Positions 35,731 to 45,572 of a DNA stretch of 49,102 nucleotides are shown in pieces. How positions within the stretch are numbered: the first letter of the stretch is position 1; every line of letters starts with the position of its first letter. The translations under genes and the position numbers were made by a program. This DNA comes from Bacillota bacterium (GTDB lineage Bacteria > Bacillota > Clostridia > Acetivibrionales > DSM-1351): positions 1 through 49,102 of the forward strand of contig JAEWST010000086.1 of NCBI GenBank assembly GCA_023398105.1. The letters run 5' to 3'. Under the pieces are notes generated by a model. That model was given only the letters and a program-made list of their open reading frames with translations. It was not told the DNA's origin and made no database searches.

Positions 35731-35789
35731 TACAACCATATATCAAAGAGTATTATTTTGGAATTCTTTGATATATGGTTGTATTTTTA
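35731..35789. terminator. Bidirectional terminator between convergent genes
   Basis: TACAACCATATATCAAAGA (35731-35749) pairs perfectly over 19 bp with 35765-35783, followed by a short T-rich run, at the junction of two convergent genes. Confidence 0.85.
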
Positions 35790-35855
35790 GAAAATATGTA
35801 CTGTAGAAGCATATTTGCAGAAACATAGGTTTTGGCTTGTATAAGTATCGCTGCC

Positions 35856-36368
35856 TTATTCTACTGGCTTAAAGCCGCCTGGGTAAGTACTTCCGTCAGG
35901 TGATAATGCCGATGAGCTAGCAGGATTTGTCACTACAAAGTCCTTTGTAACTCCGTTAACCACTAATCTAATTACTTCATAGCATATGTATACACTATTG
36001 ATATCATAGTCATTACCTTGAATCATAAAGGAAAGGTCGTAGTTCAGAGTTACCTTGTGTGAATCTTCGAAGGTTTTCACCAATGCATCATGGGATTTTT
36101 CATTTCTATAATTTACAAACCAGTAGTTTGAAGACTCGGTTTCTTTGAGGTTGTATACATCATAGATAGCTTTATAATCATAAGCCTCAAGAGAACCCTT
36201 TATTGTTCCCTTAACCCAAGTACCTGAGCCATGAGCAGTAATACCGAAGTTATTAACGGCTTTATTTCCTTGATAACATTCTATTTTATCGTGTTCTCCA
36301 GAGTTAAGCAAAATTTCATTTACAGATTTACCTACTGGTACTATTAAATTCAGTCTTTGTACAAACAT
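35856..36368 (-). CDS. Unrecognised protein, possibly DUF-type beta sandwich
   Basis: 170 residues on the minus strand with AGGAGG seven bases before the ATG. No signal peptide or transmembrane helix. The sequence is polar with several aromatic strands (SNYWFVNYRN, SVYICYEV) and ends in a Pro/Ser-rich tail. I do not recognise it. No partner gene lies next to it on the same strand. Confidence 0.7.
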   Translation of the reverse strand: MFVQRLNLIVPVGKSVNEILLNSGEHDKIECYQGNKAVNNFGITAHGSGTWVKGTIKGSLEAYDYKAIYDVYNLKETESSNYWFVNYRNEKSHDALVKTFEDSHKVTLNYDLSFMIQGNDYDINSVYICYEVIRLVVNGVTKDFVVTNPASSSALSPDGSTYPGGFKPVE

Positions 36369-36601
36369 AATTAAACCCTCCTAATATTGTAGTTTTTTGG
36401 TTTCTCAATGTCTATATTATAAAGATGAATGTATGAAAACACTGATAAATTTAGTTAAGATGCAAAAAATTGACGATGAACTGCAAAAAATGGGAGGTGA
36501 AGTGCAGAATTTCTACATAAAAAGTGTATTAGTGTGCAAATTTTTTAATGGTTTTTAATGGGACTTTCTATTGAGGAGTTTTAAACACTTACAATTTTTA
36601 A

Positions 36602-37006
36602 GTGGGAAAGTTAGAAATTGTAATTTTATTAAATGACAGAAGAAAATATGCTGATATTTTTTGGTTTTCCTTTTTCCATGAAATTGGGCATGTCCTTCAA
36701 AAAAGGATTAAAATGCTTATGATTAGCGATAAAAACAGGGATTGGATTGAAGAGGACGAACTTACAAAAAGGCTGGAGGAGGGTGCGGATAGTTTTGCTC
36801 AGAATATATTAATCCCAAAAGATGAATATTCTATTTTTATTTCAAAACAGCTTTTTAACCAAGAATCAATCCTTGCATTTGCAGATAAAATAAAAATACA
36901 TGCAGGAATTGTTTTAGGACGATTGCAGAAAGAGCAATATATCCCGTATCAGTCTAATATGAACACACTGAAGCAGAAGTATTGTGTTGTAACTGATAAG
37001 AGATAG
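36602..37006 (+). pseudogene. Remnant of an ImmA/IrrE-type metallopeptidase
   Basis: 134 residues from GTG 36602, which has no SD and directly follows an in-frame TAA. The zinc motif HEIGH (about residues 27-31) with the preceding NDRRKYADIFWFSFF and the later EEGADSFAQNILIP are hallmarks of the C-terminal half of XRE-ImmA fusion proteins, normally about 350-400 residues. The regulator half is missing; upstream bases encode only a short unrelated frame (36433-36558). A degraded phage- or toxin-antitoxin-linked gene is most likely. Confidence 0.6.
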
Positions 37007-37070
37007 TTTTGATGATTAGAAATATTATTATTGGTAAATAGAGAAATTGAATAATTTAATGCTATTGATG

Positions 37071-37103
37071 AACCCAGCTCCGATTGGAATTGGAGCTGGG
37101 GTT
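37071..37103. terminator. GC-rich hairpin
   Basis: AACCCAGCTCC (37071-37081) and GGAGCTGGGGTT (37092-37103) pair with one bulged G. There is no T-run on the plus strand. It lies between the peptidase remnant and the minus-strand CRISPR ancillary genes. Confidence 0.6.
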
Positions 37104-37118
37104 GTGGTTGCTTGAAAT

Positions 37119-37250
37119 AAAGACAATTACTATCGGCTAGAGCATCCTAGAAGTCATAAAACAAATTCAAAACCAAACTGCGTTAAAAGAATAATTTGCT
37201 TGAAAATCGATAGCTTATCGGGCAAAAGGCTTTGAAACGTAATTGACTTT
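37119..37250. repeat. Structured intergenic repeat bounded by AAAGACAATTAC arms
   Basis: AAAGACAATTAC (37119-37130) and GTAATTGACTTT (37239-37250) are inverted repeats with one mismatch. Adjoining CTATCGGC and an internal CGATAGCTTATCGGGC match the 20928-21002 element, but this copy carries about 57 extra bases. Confidence 0.6.
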
Positions 37251-37265
37251 AATAAATGTTTTTGT

Positions 37266-37625
37266 TTAATACTCTCTATATTGTATAAATTCAAAGGTGG
37301 AAAGCCGAACGGTTTTTCCTTCTAAATCTGCTTTTTCAGAGGTAATACGCTCTGAACATGCTGCCAATACTGTAATTCCTGAATTTTGAAGCATGTTTGT
37401 TAGGCAAAATGTAAAGGTCATTTCACCTTGAAGCAAAACTGCTTGGGGTTTTAAAGCAATAATTCTTGTCAAATAATCCTGTGCTAAGGATTTTATGCCC
37501 TCACGAGACAAATGCGGTGAGATTTCTGGAAAGGGAATATCAACTATTTCACCGTAAGCCAATGCAGATGATGTTTGCTTTTCACCCCAATTTGAGTGAG
37601 GGTGGTTTGTAAGGTTAAGGAACAT
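37266..37625 (-). CDS. Small Rossmann-like protein coupled to a CARF-HEPN nuclease, possible CRISPR ancillary
   Basis: 119 residues on the minus strand, 21 bases downstream of the CARF-HEPN gene and with AGGAG before its ATG. The sequence begins MFLNLTNHP and continues with a strand-helix pattern ending in TVRLSTFEF. It resembles small CRISPR-linked proteins I recall as Csx-type, some of which cleave cyclic oligoadenylates (ring nucleases). That family match is memory-based and uncertain. Its position argues for a role in tuning the second-messenger response of the type III system. Confidence 0.5.
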   Translation of the reverse strand: MFLNLTNHPHSNWGEKQTSSALAYGEIVDIPFPEISPHLSREGIKSLAQDYLTRIIALKPQAVLLQGEMTFTFCLTNMLQNSGITVLAACSERITSEKADLEGKTVRLSTFEFIQYREY

Positions 37626-37646
37626 GGGGGGTCTCCTGTTGTACTA

Positions 37647-39128
37647 TTATATGCTTGTATTTTCTTCAATTAGTTTAATGCTTTTACTTAACATTTCCGA
37701 GATTCTATTATACTCATTTGTACCAATACCAACATCAATAATATCCAAATTATTTTCACTAGAAAGTTTATCTTCGTTTGCATGGCTGGTAGCATTTCTT
37801 TCAGATTTAATACTATAATAGCTTAATAAAATAGGTTTAATTATTTCAAAATCAAGTGGTTCTCTTTTTATATTTTTTGCATTTCTATGATCTATAAATT
37901 TATGTATAGCCTTATCAGTACAATGCTCTGGTTGTGCTGTGTCTGGAGGCTGTTTCTTATGAATGAATTTGCTAACTATTTCCAAGCTCTTTCCTTCATT
38001 ACATGATTCTAGATATTCTGGTACTAACTCGACATATAGGGTTAAAGCCTGTTGTAATAATCCTCTTTTATTACACCATTTTATTATTTCTATGTATTGC
38101 TTGCACTTTGATTCATTTGTAGTATTTAATATTTCATTATAAGTATCTTTTATCATTGGAAGCAATAAAGAAAAAATTCTATCATTTGTATTAGTTTTAT
38201 CAAAATGTTTTTTAAAATATTCTGTAAATAATTTTATATTTTTGGATAAATCATCAATTGCTTTAATAAATATATCGGCTCTACATAATTTTATATTATT
38301 TGAGAAGTTTTTCATTGAAGCAATTAAATCATTTAAAGAATCAGAACAATTGTTCTTGCTTTTAAAGTATTTCGATAATGTATCAGCACTACCAAATTTG
38401 TTGAATTCTTCAGCACCAGCAATTAGGTTGTTTAATTCATAAATATTTGTAACATCATCAATATTATTTGGTTCTTTTTTTTTCGCTTCTACTTTTTCAG
38501 TTTCAGGGGAACAACCATTTAATGAAATATAGTTTGAAATATTTTCAATCTTTATAGCAGTATCTCTATCAAAATTTGAATAAAATACTTGTTTCACTTT
38601 TATACCTTTATATTGCAATAATCTCATAATAGACAGCATGAGCATTGATGAATTTCGCATTCCACCAGTCATATCAGCATACACATTTTCAGACTCAGAT
38701 GCTGATATCATATTTGCCATTTCAATTATTGGACTAAATACGTTATCTCCTGTGCTTGTTTCATCATATTCAATTCTATAATAATTTGGTACAGGAATTC
38801 CTTCTTTATATTTACAAAAATTATTAATTCTGGACTCAAAAAAATCTACATGTTTAAAGCACACATTATCAATAATATTACTACGAACTTTTTCTGTACA
38901 TATCATATATATGTCTAATAAGGTTTTATTATCATCTGATAAGATTTCATTATTACTATTTAACTTATGAATAACTGCTTTTACGGCTGCTTCATTTGTT
39001 TGGATGCCATTAACATCAATGATATATTTATCTTTTTCAGTATACCTGTAAGGATATGATTTGACTTTGTTTTTATCAATTTTTATATCACTCAAAAACA
39101 ATATCATTATATTTTTATTTTCACTCAT
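37647..39128 (-). CDS. CARF-HEPN effector ribonuclease, Csm6/Csx1 group
   Basis: 493 residues on the minus strand with AAGGAG before the ATG. The N-terminal half (about 1-200) has a Rossmann-like CARF pattern with ADMTGGMRNSS at 151-161, the region that in this superfamily contacts cyclic oligoadenylate. A variable helical middle follows. The C-terminus carries RNATSH (Arg 444 to His 449), the Rx4H signature of HEPN ribonucleases. Activated by cyclic oligoadenylate from Cas10, it would degrade RNA broadly. It is divergent from the cas operon across a 160-base promoter region. Confidence 0.8.
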   Translation of the reverse strand: MSENKNIMILFLSDIKIDKNKVKSYPYRYTEKDKYIIDVNGIQTNEAAVKAVIHKLNSNNEILSDDNKTLLDIYMICTEKVRSNIIDNVCFKHVDFFESRINNFCKYKEGIPVPNYYRIEYDETSTGDNVFSPIIEMANMISASESENVYADMTGGMRNSSMLMLSIMRLLQYKGIKVKQVFYSNFDRDTAIKIENISNYISLNGCSPETEKVEAKKKEPNNIDDVTNIYELNNLIAGAEEFNKFGSADTLSKYFKSKNNCSDSLNDLIASMKNFSNNIKLCRADIFIKAIDDLSKNIKLFTEYFKKHFDKTNTNDRIFSLLLPMIKDTYNEILNTTNESKCKQYIEIIKWCNKRGLLQQALTLYVELVPEYLESCNEGKSLEIVSKFIHKKQPPDTAQPEHCTDKAIHKFIDHRNAKNIKREPLDFEIIKPILLSYYSIKSERNATSHANEDKLSSENNLDIIDVGIGTNEYNRISEMLSKSIKLIEENTSI

Positions 39129-39288
39129 TAAATCAAGCTCCTTTAATAATTATTAGTTTATATGACTAAATTTAACATTTAAAATTTGTAAAAACAATAC
39201 AAATAAGAAAATAATATAATATTTATGGTTATAAATACTAGAATTAGTATTATAATAGATACATATGTAAAACTAAGGAGGAATCTGA
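39129..39288. promoter_or_regulatory. Divergent promoter region between the CARF-HEPN gene and cas operon
   Basis: 160 very AT-rich bases. On the plus strand TATAAT (39251-39256) lies 33 bases before the cas10 start; its -35 is weak. A second TATAAT is at 39215-39220. The minus-strand gene would use the other half. No operator is evident. Confidence 0.4.
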
Positions 39289-41241
39289 ATGTCAGTGTTG
39301 GCAGTTTTTGATGTAAGAGGAATACAGGAATTCATTTTTCGTACTAACAAGATAAAGGAGATAATAGGTGCTTCTGAGATAGTTAAAGATATTCTTAGAG
39401 TTTGCTTTGAAAAAGCATGTGAGGATGTCTTCGGTAAGAGTAATACAGAAAAAATGGATTTTGACTGGGAAAATAAAATTGGGGAGTATGATTTTGATAA
39501 AAGTGATTTTGAAGTTGAAATTATATATGAGGGTGGCGGAAACCTGTATGCCGCATTTAAGGATGAAGAGAATTACAAGCGTGTGTATAGAAAGATGAAC
39601 GAAATAATTCTTGATAAGACATATAGCTTGTCTGTTTCATCAGCATGTGTTAAATGTGAAGAAAACTATAGAGATGATATAGATAGATTAATGAAAAATA
39701 TTAACGAAGCGAAGCAAAATAATCCTCCACTTACAATACCACGAGGAATTGCTGTTACAAAAAGAGATACTAATACTGGATTGCCATTAGTAATGGAATC
39801 AGACTTTGAGAAAAAGGAAAAGGATTTAAATAAAACAAATCAAAAAATTGGAGAAGAAGCAGAGAAAGAGGCAGAAACTAAAAAATTAGAGAAAAAATAT
39901 ATTTCAACAGAAACAAAACTAAAATTAGAGAAGTATATAGATTATTTAATAAAATTAAAAAAGAAAGAGCAAGAAAGTAATCAAAAGCAAGTTAATACTG
40001 AAAGTAAACAGGATGAACAAGAGAAAAATTTTAGATACATGCTTAACCTAGATGAAATGGTTACAGACAAGGGAACAGAAAGCTTGCTCGCTATTGTACA
40101 TATTGATGGTAATAACATGGCACATGCAATAACTGAAAATATGAAAGCTCAAAAAAAGTATAATGAAGCAGTTCCAAAAATCAGAGAATTATCCCAAATA
40201 ATAATTAAATCTTTTACATTAGAGGCTTATAATGTAATGCCTGAGGAACTGGAAAAAGCAATTCTTAAGAATGTTGACTGGAAAGAACTTGATATAAATA
40301 AAGACTACGATAAACCTAAATTGCCAATGCGACCAATAATTTGTGCTGGTGATGATATTACATTCATATGCAATGCTAGAGTAGCAATCCCTCTGACAAA
40401 GCTTTATCTTGAAAAAATTATTAATTGTCCAGAAGGTAAAAGCATGGAATTCTCTGCTTGTGCTGGAATTGCATTTATACACAGTCATTTTCCTTTCAAT
40501 TTAGCATATAAGATTGCCGAAGAATGTTGCTCAAATGCTAAAGCTGAGGCGAAGTTAGTACCAGATGTTAAAAAGCGTGGTTTCATTGATTTCCATTTCT
40601 GCTTCTCGGGAGTAACAGGGGATTTGGAGAGTATGAGGGAAAACCAATATATAAATAAGAACGGCTACAGCCTGTTAAGACGTCCGTGGCAGGTAACAGG
40701 CGATAAAATTGATTCTTTAAAAGATATTAAAATGCTTGAAGAATTTGCAGAATACTTTTCAACTGGTAAGACTCCAAACGAAAAAACTGGCAATTCAGAC
40801 AAAAAAGATTCAATTAAAAATTATGATAATTCGGACAAGCCTAATATTGATAAAAGTACCGAAAAATCAGACGGCTCTAATAGTAAGAAACAGCTTAAAG
40901 CTTGGACTAATTCAAGAGTAGCAGAGTTCAGAAATCTATATTTTTCAAGTGAAGAAGCTTTAAGAGATGCTATTAAGCAATACAAGTCAAGAGGGTATGA
41001 ATTGCCAAAATATCAGAAATATTTAAATGAAGATATAGACACAAAAGCAGAAAATGATGTGCCGATTGAATTATTTTATGCAGATGGCAATGACAGCAAT
41101 TTTAAAGCTATTTACTATGATTCAATAGAAATTAGTGATATTTACTCTAGCATAGATGACTTTGCAGCAAACTTTATAAAAAATAAGTTTGAAGCACAAA
41201 AGAGAAGGGAGAAAAATCAAAATGATACACTTCAAGATTAA
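39289..41241 (+). CDS. cas10: Cas10-like large subunit without HD domain
   Basis: 650 residues with AAGGAGG before ATG 39289. It begins directly with the first palm-like domain (VFDVRGIQEFIF, then EGGGNLYAAF at 81-90) instead of an HD nuclease. A Lys/Glu-rich coiled insert (about 172-247) precedes the second palm domain, with IVHIDGNNM (269-277) and CAGDD (352-356), where most Cas10 proteins have GGDD. Both aspartates remain, so cyclic oligoadenylate synthesis is plausible. A low-complexity Asn/Lys/Ser segment (about 492-540) follows. Lack of HD together with a Csx10-like neighbour points to subtype III-D. Confidence 0.85.
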   Translation: MSVLAVFDVRGIQEFIFRTNKIKEIIGASEIVKDILRVCFEKACEDVFGKSNTEKMDFDWENKIGEYDFDKSDFEVEIIYEGGGNLYAAFKDEENYKRVYRKMNEIILDKTYSLSVSSACVKCEENYRDDIDRLMKNINEAKQNNPPLTIPRGIAVTKRDTNTGLPLVMESDFEKKEKDLNKTNQKIGEEAEKEAETKKLEKKYISTETKLKLEKYIDYLIKLKKKEQESNQKQVNTESKQDEQEKNFRYMLNLDEMVTDKGTESLLAIVHIDGNNMAHAITENMKAQKKYNEAVPKIRELSQIIIKSFTLEAYNVMPEELEKAILKNVDWKELDINKDYDKPKLPMRPIICAGDDITFICNARVAIPLTKLYLEKIINCPEGKSMEFSACAGIAFIHSHFPFNLAYKIAEECCSNAKAEAKLVPDVKKRGFIDFHFCFSGVTGDLESMRENQYINKNGYSLLRRPWQVTGDKIDSLKDIKMLEEFAEYFSTGKTPNEKTGNSDKKDSIKNYDNSDKPNIDKSTEKSDGSNSKKQLKAWTNSRVAEFRNLYFSSEEALRDAIKQYKSRGYELPKYQKYLNEDIDTKAENDVPIELFYADGNDSNFKAIYYDSIEISDIYSSIDDFAANFIKNKFEAQKRREKNQNDTLQD

Positions 41242-43816
41242 AATAGAGCTTAAATCAGATTTATGTGCTCAATCAGGCAGTGGACATGGAAGCTATATAG
41301 ATAGTGATGTATGCTTTGATAAACTTGGATTCCCATATATTCCTGCAAAAAGGCTAAAGGGCTGTTTAGCAGACGCTGCTAATGAATTAATAGATTGGGC
41401 TAGCTGCACTGAGGAGGATAAAAAAAGACTTTTTGGTGAAACGGGCTTAAATGAAGGTGGCTCATTTAGCATTTCAAATGCCTACATAACAAATTATAAA
41501 GAAATATATAACCAGCTTGACGAAAGGAATAGTAAAGCTGAAAACAAAAATGGCAAACATAAAAAAACAGATAATCAACTTGGCGAAGAACATAACGAAG
41601 ATGAAAACAGAGGCGAGAAGCATAGAAAAATTGAAAGAAGTGACATTATAAACTTCTTTACATCTACTAGAACAAGAACAGCAATTAATGAAACATCAGG
41701 CACAGCAAAGGATGGAAGTCTCAGAACAATAAGAGTTATTAATTGTATAGACCCTATGAAAAATAAAGAAAAAGTTGCCAACTTAAAAGATGAAAATGGC
41801 AATGAGAAAGCAAGCAAAGAAAATAATGAAAACAATATAAATATGGTTTTTATTTCTGAGGCTAGTTTGTCAGCCCCAGAGGATGACGATAAAGATATAA
41901 AAATATTAGGAAATTGCTGTAAAGCATTAAGGCACATTGGTTCACACAGGACAAGAGGCTTTGGAGCAGTAAAGCTTAGTTTAGATAAAGAAGATAAGCC
42001 AATTAATAAAAATAAAATTACAATTTCTGATAATTGCAAGAAAATTAAGCTACAGATTAGATTGGACTCACCAATAATGATTTCCAGCAATAAGTCTTCA
42101 GAGTCAATGGACTATATTCCAGGCTCAACTATACTAGGGTATTTTGCAGGTCAGTATTTAAGGAATAAAAAAGACGAGGAGGAGTTCTACAGGCTTTTTG
42201 TTAATGGTCAAGAGGGTGGACTTAAATTTTCCAATTTTTACATTTCAGATAAGAACAATACCAGATATTTTCCTGCACCCATTACCTGTAAAAAGGAAAA
42301 AATAAGCGATGGGATTTATTATAATAGTGTGTTTAATTCAGAAAACAATACTCCTTCAAAATCTTTAACAAACAAGTATATTCGTGATATAGATATAAAA
42401 TCATTTGATAAATTTTCCATCAAAATAAATTCAGAAGGTAAGTGTAATAAACAATATAAAATTAATAAAGAGCGTTTAATAGAAATTGAAAAAGAAGTAT
42501 TCTACCATCATGCAAGACCTATTGACGATGACGGTAAAAAGTTAGAGGACAAAGCTATAGACAAATTTTATCAATATAATGCAATAAGTGCCGACCAATA
42601 CTTTATTGGAGAGATTGAAGGCAGCAATGAAGGTCTTAAAAAGATAGTTGAGCTACTAAATGAAAATAACTGTAAAATGCGAATTGGAAAGTCAAAAACT
42701 GCTCAATATGGCTCAGTAACAGTTGTTAAGTATAAAGAGGAAGCATCCAATGAAATAAAAATTACGGTAAATGAGAATACGGAGTTTGCAGTAGTTGCAC
42801 AATCACATATTATGCTTTTAGACGATAAAACTGGGGGCAATATTATAAAGCCAGAAGAAATTGGTAAGAGAATTGCAGAGGAGCTATTTAAGGATAATGA
42901 TGAGAATAAATACTGTAAAAAAACATCATTTATAAAGATTGACCAAATAGGTGGCTACAATAGAAAATGGAATTTGGAAAGACCTCCTGTACCAGCCATT
43001 GCTTCAGGTAGTGTATTTACTTTTAAATATATGGGTGGCAAGAAGGAAATTAATAAATACATTAGCATTGGAGAAAGGCAGCATGAGGGCTTGGGAAGAA
43101 TGTATGTTTGGATAAAAGAAGATGCTGTTTCAAATGACCTTCAAGCTTTAAAGGAAAAAGACTGGATTAGTACCTTGGAGAATAAGAATATTACAACCAA
43201 TACAGACAAAACTGAAAATCAGAATTCAGAAACTATGCTTAATAGATTAATAAACAATATCAAAAGGCAAGAAAATTTATTAAAACTAAAGAAAAAAGCA
43301 TTTGCTAATGCAGAAAGGCTTAATAAAAATTCAGGAGATATAAAAAAAGAAGATAGGCTTGAAATTAATTCAACAACTATAAATAACCTTCTTGTAAAAT
43401 ACATGAACGGTGAGAAATATTCTAGGATTAAAAGCTTTGTGGACTCTATTAAAGATAAAGAAAAAAGGGATAAAGTTGAAAAACTGTTATTTGAGGATAT
43501 AGAAAATAATTCTTCAGTTGAAAACTCATCTAAAAATAAGGTTGATTCAGGAAACGAAGAGGCAGGAGATAATTCTAATTCAAATAATACAAAAGATACT
43601 GCTAAAATAAATAATTCTCAAAAAATCGAATTATTTATCAAGGGTTTTGATGATGTGAAGCAAGAAAGCCAAAGTACTCCAAATGAAGATAATAAAGAAA
43701 AAGATAACTCACTTTTGGAATATTATTTAAAATACTATTACATTAACTTGCTGACACAATGCAAACTTAACATAAGAATAAACGGCAATGAAAAGGGAGG
43801 CGAAAACAATGGCTGA
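41222..43816 (+). CDS. csx10: Csx10-like RAMP protein (Cas5 group), type III-D
   Basis: About 864 residues from ATG 41222, which follows GAAGGGAG and overlaps cas10 by 20 bases; the in-frame TTG 41189 is rejected. The start (IELKSDLCAQSGSGHGSYIDSD, FPYIPAKRLKG) is the classic Csx10 RAMP opening. A second RAMP module begins near residue 270 (LDSPIMISSNK, YIPGSTILGYF). A glycine-rich SRGFG-type loop (SHRTRGFGAVKL) is visible. It should shape the 5' tag end of the crRNP. Three Asn/Lys/Glu-rich linkers make it about twice the length of ordinary Csx10. Confidence 0.75.
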   Translation: MIHFKIKIELKSDLCAQSGSGHGSYIDSDVCFDKLGFPYIPAKRLKGCLADAANELIDWASCTEEDKKRLFGETGLNEGGSFSISNAYITNYKEIYNQLDERNSKAENKNGKHKKTDNQLGEEHNEDENRGEKHRKIERSDIINFFTSTRTRTAINETSGTAKDGSLRTIRVINCIDPMKNKEKVANLKDENGNEKASKENNENNINMVFISEASLSAPEDDDKDIKILGNCCKALRHIGSHRTRGFGAVKLSLDKEDKPINKNKITISDNCKKIKLQIRLDSPIMISSNKSSESMDYIPGSTILGYFAGQYLRNKKDEEEFYRLFVNGQEGGLKFSNFYISDKNNTRYFPAPITCKKEKISDGIYYNSVFNSENNTPSKSLTNKYIRDIDIKSFDKFSIKINSEGKCNKQYKINKERLIEIEKEVFYHHARPIDDDGKKLEDKAIDKFYQYNAISADQYFIGEIEGSNEGLKKIVELLNENNCKMRIGKSKTAQYGSVTVVKYKEEASNEIKITVNENTEFAVVAQSHIMLLDDKTGGNIIKPEEIGKRIAEELFKDNDENKYCKKTSFIKIDQIGGYNRKWNLERPPVPAIASGSVFTFKYMGGKKEINKYISIGERQHEGLGRMYVWIKEDAVSNDLQALKEKDWISTLENKNITTNTDKTENQNSETMLNRLINNIKRQENLLKLKKKAFANAERLNKNSGDIKKEDRLEINSTTINNLLVKYMNGEKYSRIKSFVDSIKDKEKRDKVEKLLFEDIENNSSVENSSKNKVDSGNEEAGDNSNSNNTKDTAKINNSQKIELFIKGFDDVKQESQSTPNEDNKEKDNSLLEYYLKYYYINLLTQCKLNIRINGNEKGGENNG

Positions 43817-45572
43817 GAATACAATCGAAAAGGTATATATTAAACTAATTCTTACAACAAAATCTCCATTTTCAGTATGTTCAGGTATGGATGAGTTCAG
43901 CGATAAGGATATAATCAAGCGTGGAGATGAACCGTTTATTCCAGGCTCTACATTGGCAGGAGTTTTTAGAAATTACATAAAAATGAATGGCTTAGATTCA
44001 TCTAGTAAGAGCATTGATGAAATTGATAAAGATTTCTTTGGATATATTCACAGAGGAGACTCAAAAGAGGAACATAAGGCAAGGCAAAGCGGAATAATTT
44101 TTGGTGATGGGGTGCTTGCTAAAAATGGATGTAGTGATTCTTCTGCAAGTAATGCAGAGAATCCAAAGAAAGAATCAGAACCTAAATTTATTATTTCATT
44201 TAGAGATGGTGTCAAGCTAGGCGATAGGAAGACAGCCATTGACACTGGAAAGTACAATTATGAAATTATTGAGAAGGGTGCAAAATTTGAAGCAATAATT
44301 GAATATCACGGTAAAAAAGCTGATGTATTTAAAGAATTAATTAAGCAAATAGCAATTGCAATTAATTCAGGCGAAATTCGTATAGGCTCAAAAGTAAGCC
44401 GTGGTTTGGGATATATGGGGGCAGAGTATATTGAAAAAACATTTGGAAAAGGCAAAGTAAATGATTGGCTGGAATTTGATCCCTACTGTTCTTCAAAATG
44501 GAAAGATGGAAAATTTACATCAAGTAAGGATCTCGGTAGTAAGAAAATTTACGGTATAGAAGCAGATATTGAAATACCTGATACTTTAATGATACGTGAT
44601 TACAATGTTGATCCGAATATTATTATTGAAAACAACTCTGAAAAAAGTATGAAAATTGGTAGCAATTCTAAAACAAGCATGATAGATGAAAAAAACTCCG
44701 AGGGGGAAAAGGCTAAAAGCTACCCTAACATAGAAAAGCTTGATTATGGGCAGTTGTGTTCCTCGTGTATAAATGATAATGCTGAGAATCAAAGTATAAC
44801 TAAATATGCTGTAATTCCAGGTACAACTTGGGCAGGGGCATTCAGTCACAGAGCTAAAGTTATTTTGGAAGAAATATTATATTCAATGAACTTAGAGGAT
44901 ATAGGCGTTGATGTAATTAATGATAAAGACAAAGCTAAACTTATAATTAATGAGAAAGTAAAGCATTTACTTTACATTGCCTTTGGTCAAATTGAAAACG
45001 CACAAACTGCTGAAAATGTCCAAAGTAATAATATACAAAATAGTAGCACAAATAATATAAGTGATAACATAAACAAAGAAAATGAAGGCAAGGACGATAA
45101 AAACAAAAAACAGTTCTGCAAATCAAACCTTAGCTTTTTTGATAGTGAAATTAAGATTAAGAACGAAAATGATAATGATAACCCAGATTCAGAATATGCC
45201 AAAATAATACCAATAACCAGAACTAAAATAGATAGATTTACTGGCGGTTCAATGCCTAAAGCACTATTTACTGAAAATGTATGCTGTGGTGGAAAGACAA
45301 CTCTTAAAATAGGAATAAACAAGAACTGTAAGGAGAAAAAGGCTGTAATGGGTTTAATTTTCCTATGCCTCGATGACCTAAAAGATGGACTGTTGGCTAT
45401 AGGTGGCGAAACTGCTGTGGGTAGAGGAATTATTAAGGTTAACCATACTAATATCCATGAAGATATAAAGGAAGAATTAGTGAAAGATTTTGAAAATATT
45501 GAGAAAGACAAATTGATTGAAATAGTTAGAGAACAATGTTTAAAATCACTTGTAGAGGAGTTGAGAAAATGA
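43809..45572 (+). CDS. Cas7-like (Csm3-type) RAMP protein with two RAMP modules
   Basis: About 587 residues from ATG 43809, just after AGGGAGG; it overlaps the previous stop by 8 bases (ATGGCTGA). The first module reads LTTKSPFSVCSGMDE, FIPGSTLAGVFRN, a basic-acidic Asp in FRDGVKLGDRKTA, and IGSKVSRGLGYMG. The second has IPGTTWAGAFSH and GGETAVGRGII. Fused Cas7 modules form the backbone on the crRNA and each may cut target RNA at six-base steps. A polar Asn-rich linker lies at about 400-440. Confidence 0.8.
   Translation: MAENTIEKVYIKLILTTKSPFSVCSGMDEFSDKDIIKRGDEPFIPGSTLAGVFRNYIKMNGLDSSSKSIDEIDKDFFGYIHRGDSKEEHKARQSGIIFGDGVLAKNGCSDSSASNAENPKKESEPKFIISFRDGVKLGDRKTAIDTGKYNYEIIEKGAKFEAIIEYHGKKADVFKELIKQIAIAINSGEIRIGSKVSRGLGYMGAEYIEKTFGKGKVNDWLEFDPYCSSKWKDGKFTSSKDLGSKKIYGIEADIEIPDTLMIRDYNVDPNIIIENNSEKSMKIGSNSKTSMIDEKNSEGEKAKSYPNIEKLDYGQLCSSCINDNAENQSITKYAVIPGTTWAGAFSHRAKVILEEILYSMNLEDIGVDVINDKDKAKLIINEKVKHLLYIAFGQIENAQTAENVQSNNIQNSSTNNISDNINKENEGKDDKNKKQFCKSNLSFFDSEIKIKNENDNDNPDSEYAKIIPITRTKIDRFTGGSMPKALFTENVCCGGKTTLKIGINKNCKEKKAVMGLIFLCLDDLKDGLLAIGGETAVGRGIIKVNHTNIHEDIKEELVKDFENIEKDKLIEIVREQCLKSLVEELRK

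Noticed and set aside
36433..36558. 41-codon frame with a lysine- and hydrophobic-rich product between the divergent unknown gene and the ImmA remnant
   Set aside because: Weak SD, no recognisable motif, and length expected by chance.
44987..45511. 174-codon minus-strand frame inside the Cas7-like gene, with hydrophobic stretches
   Set aside because: Shadow of an Asn/Lys-rich coding strand, which reads as Leu/Phe/Ile on the other strand.
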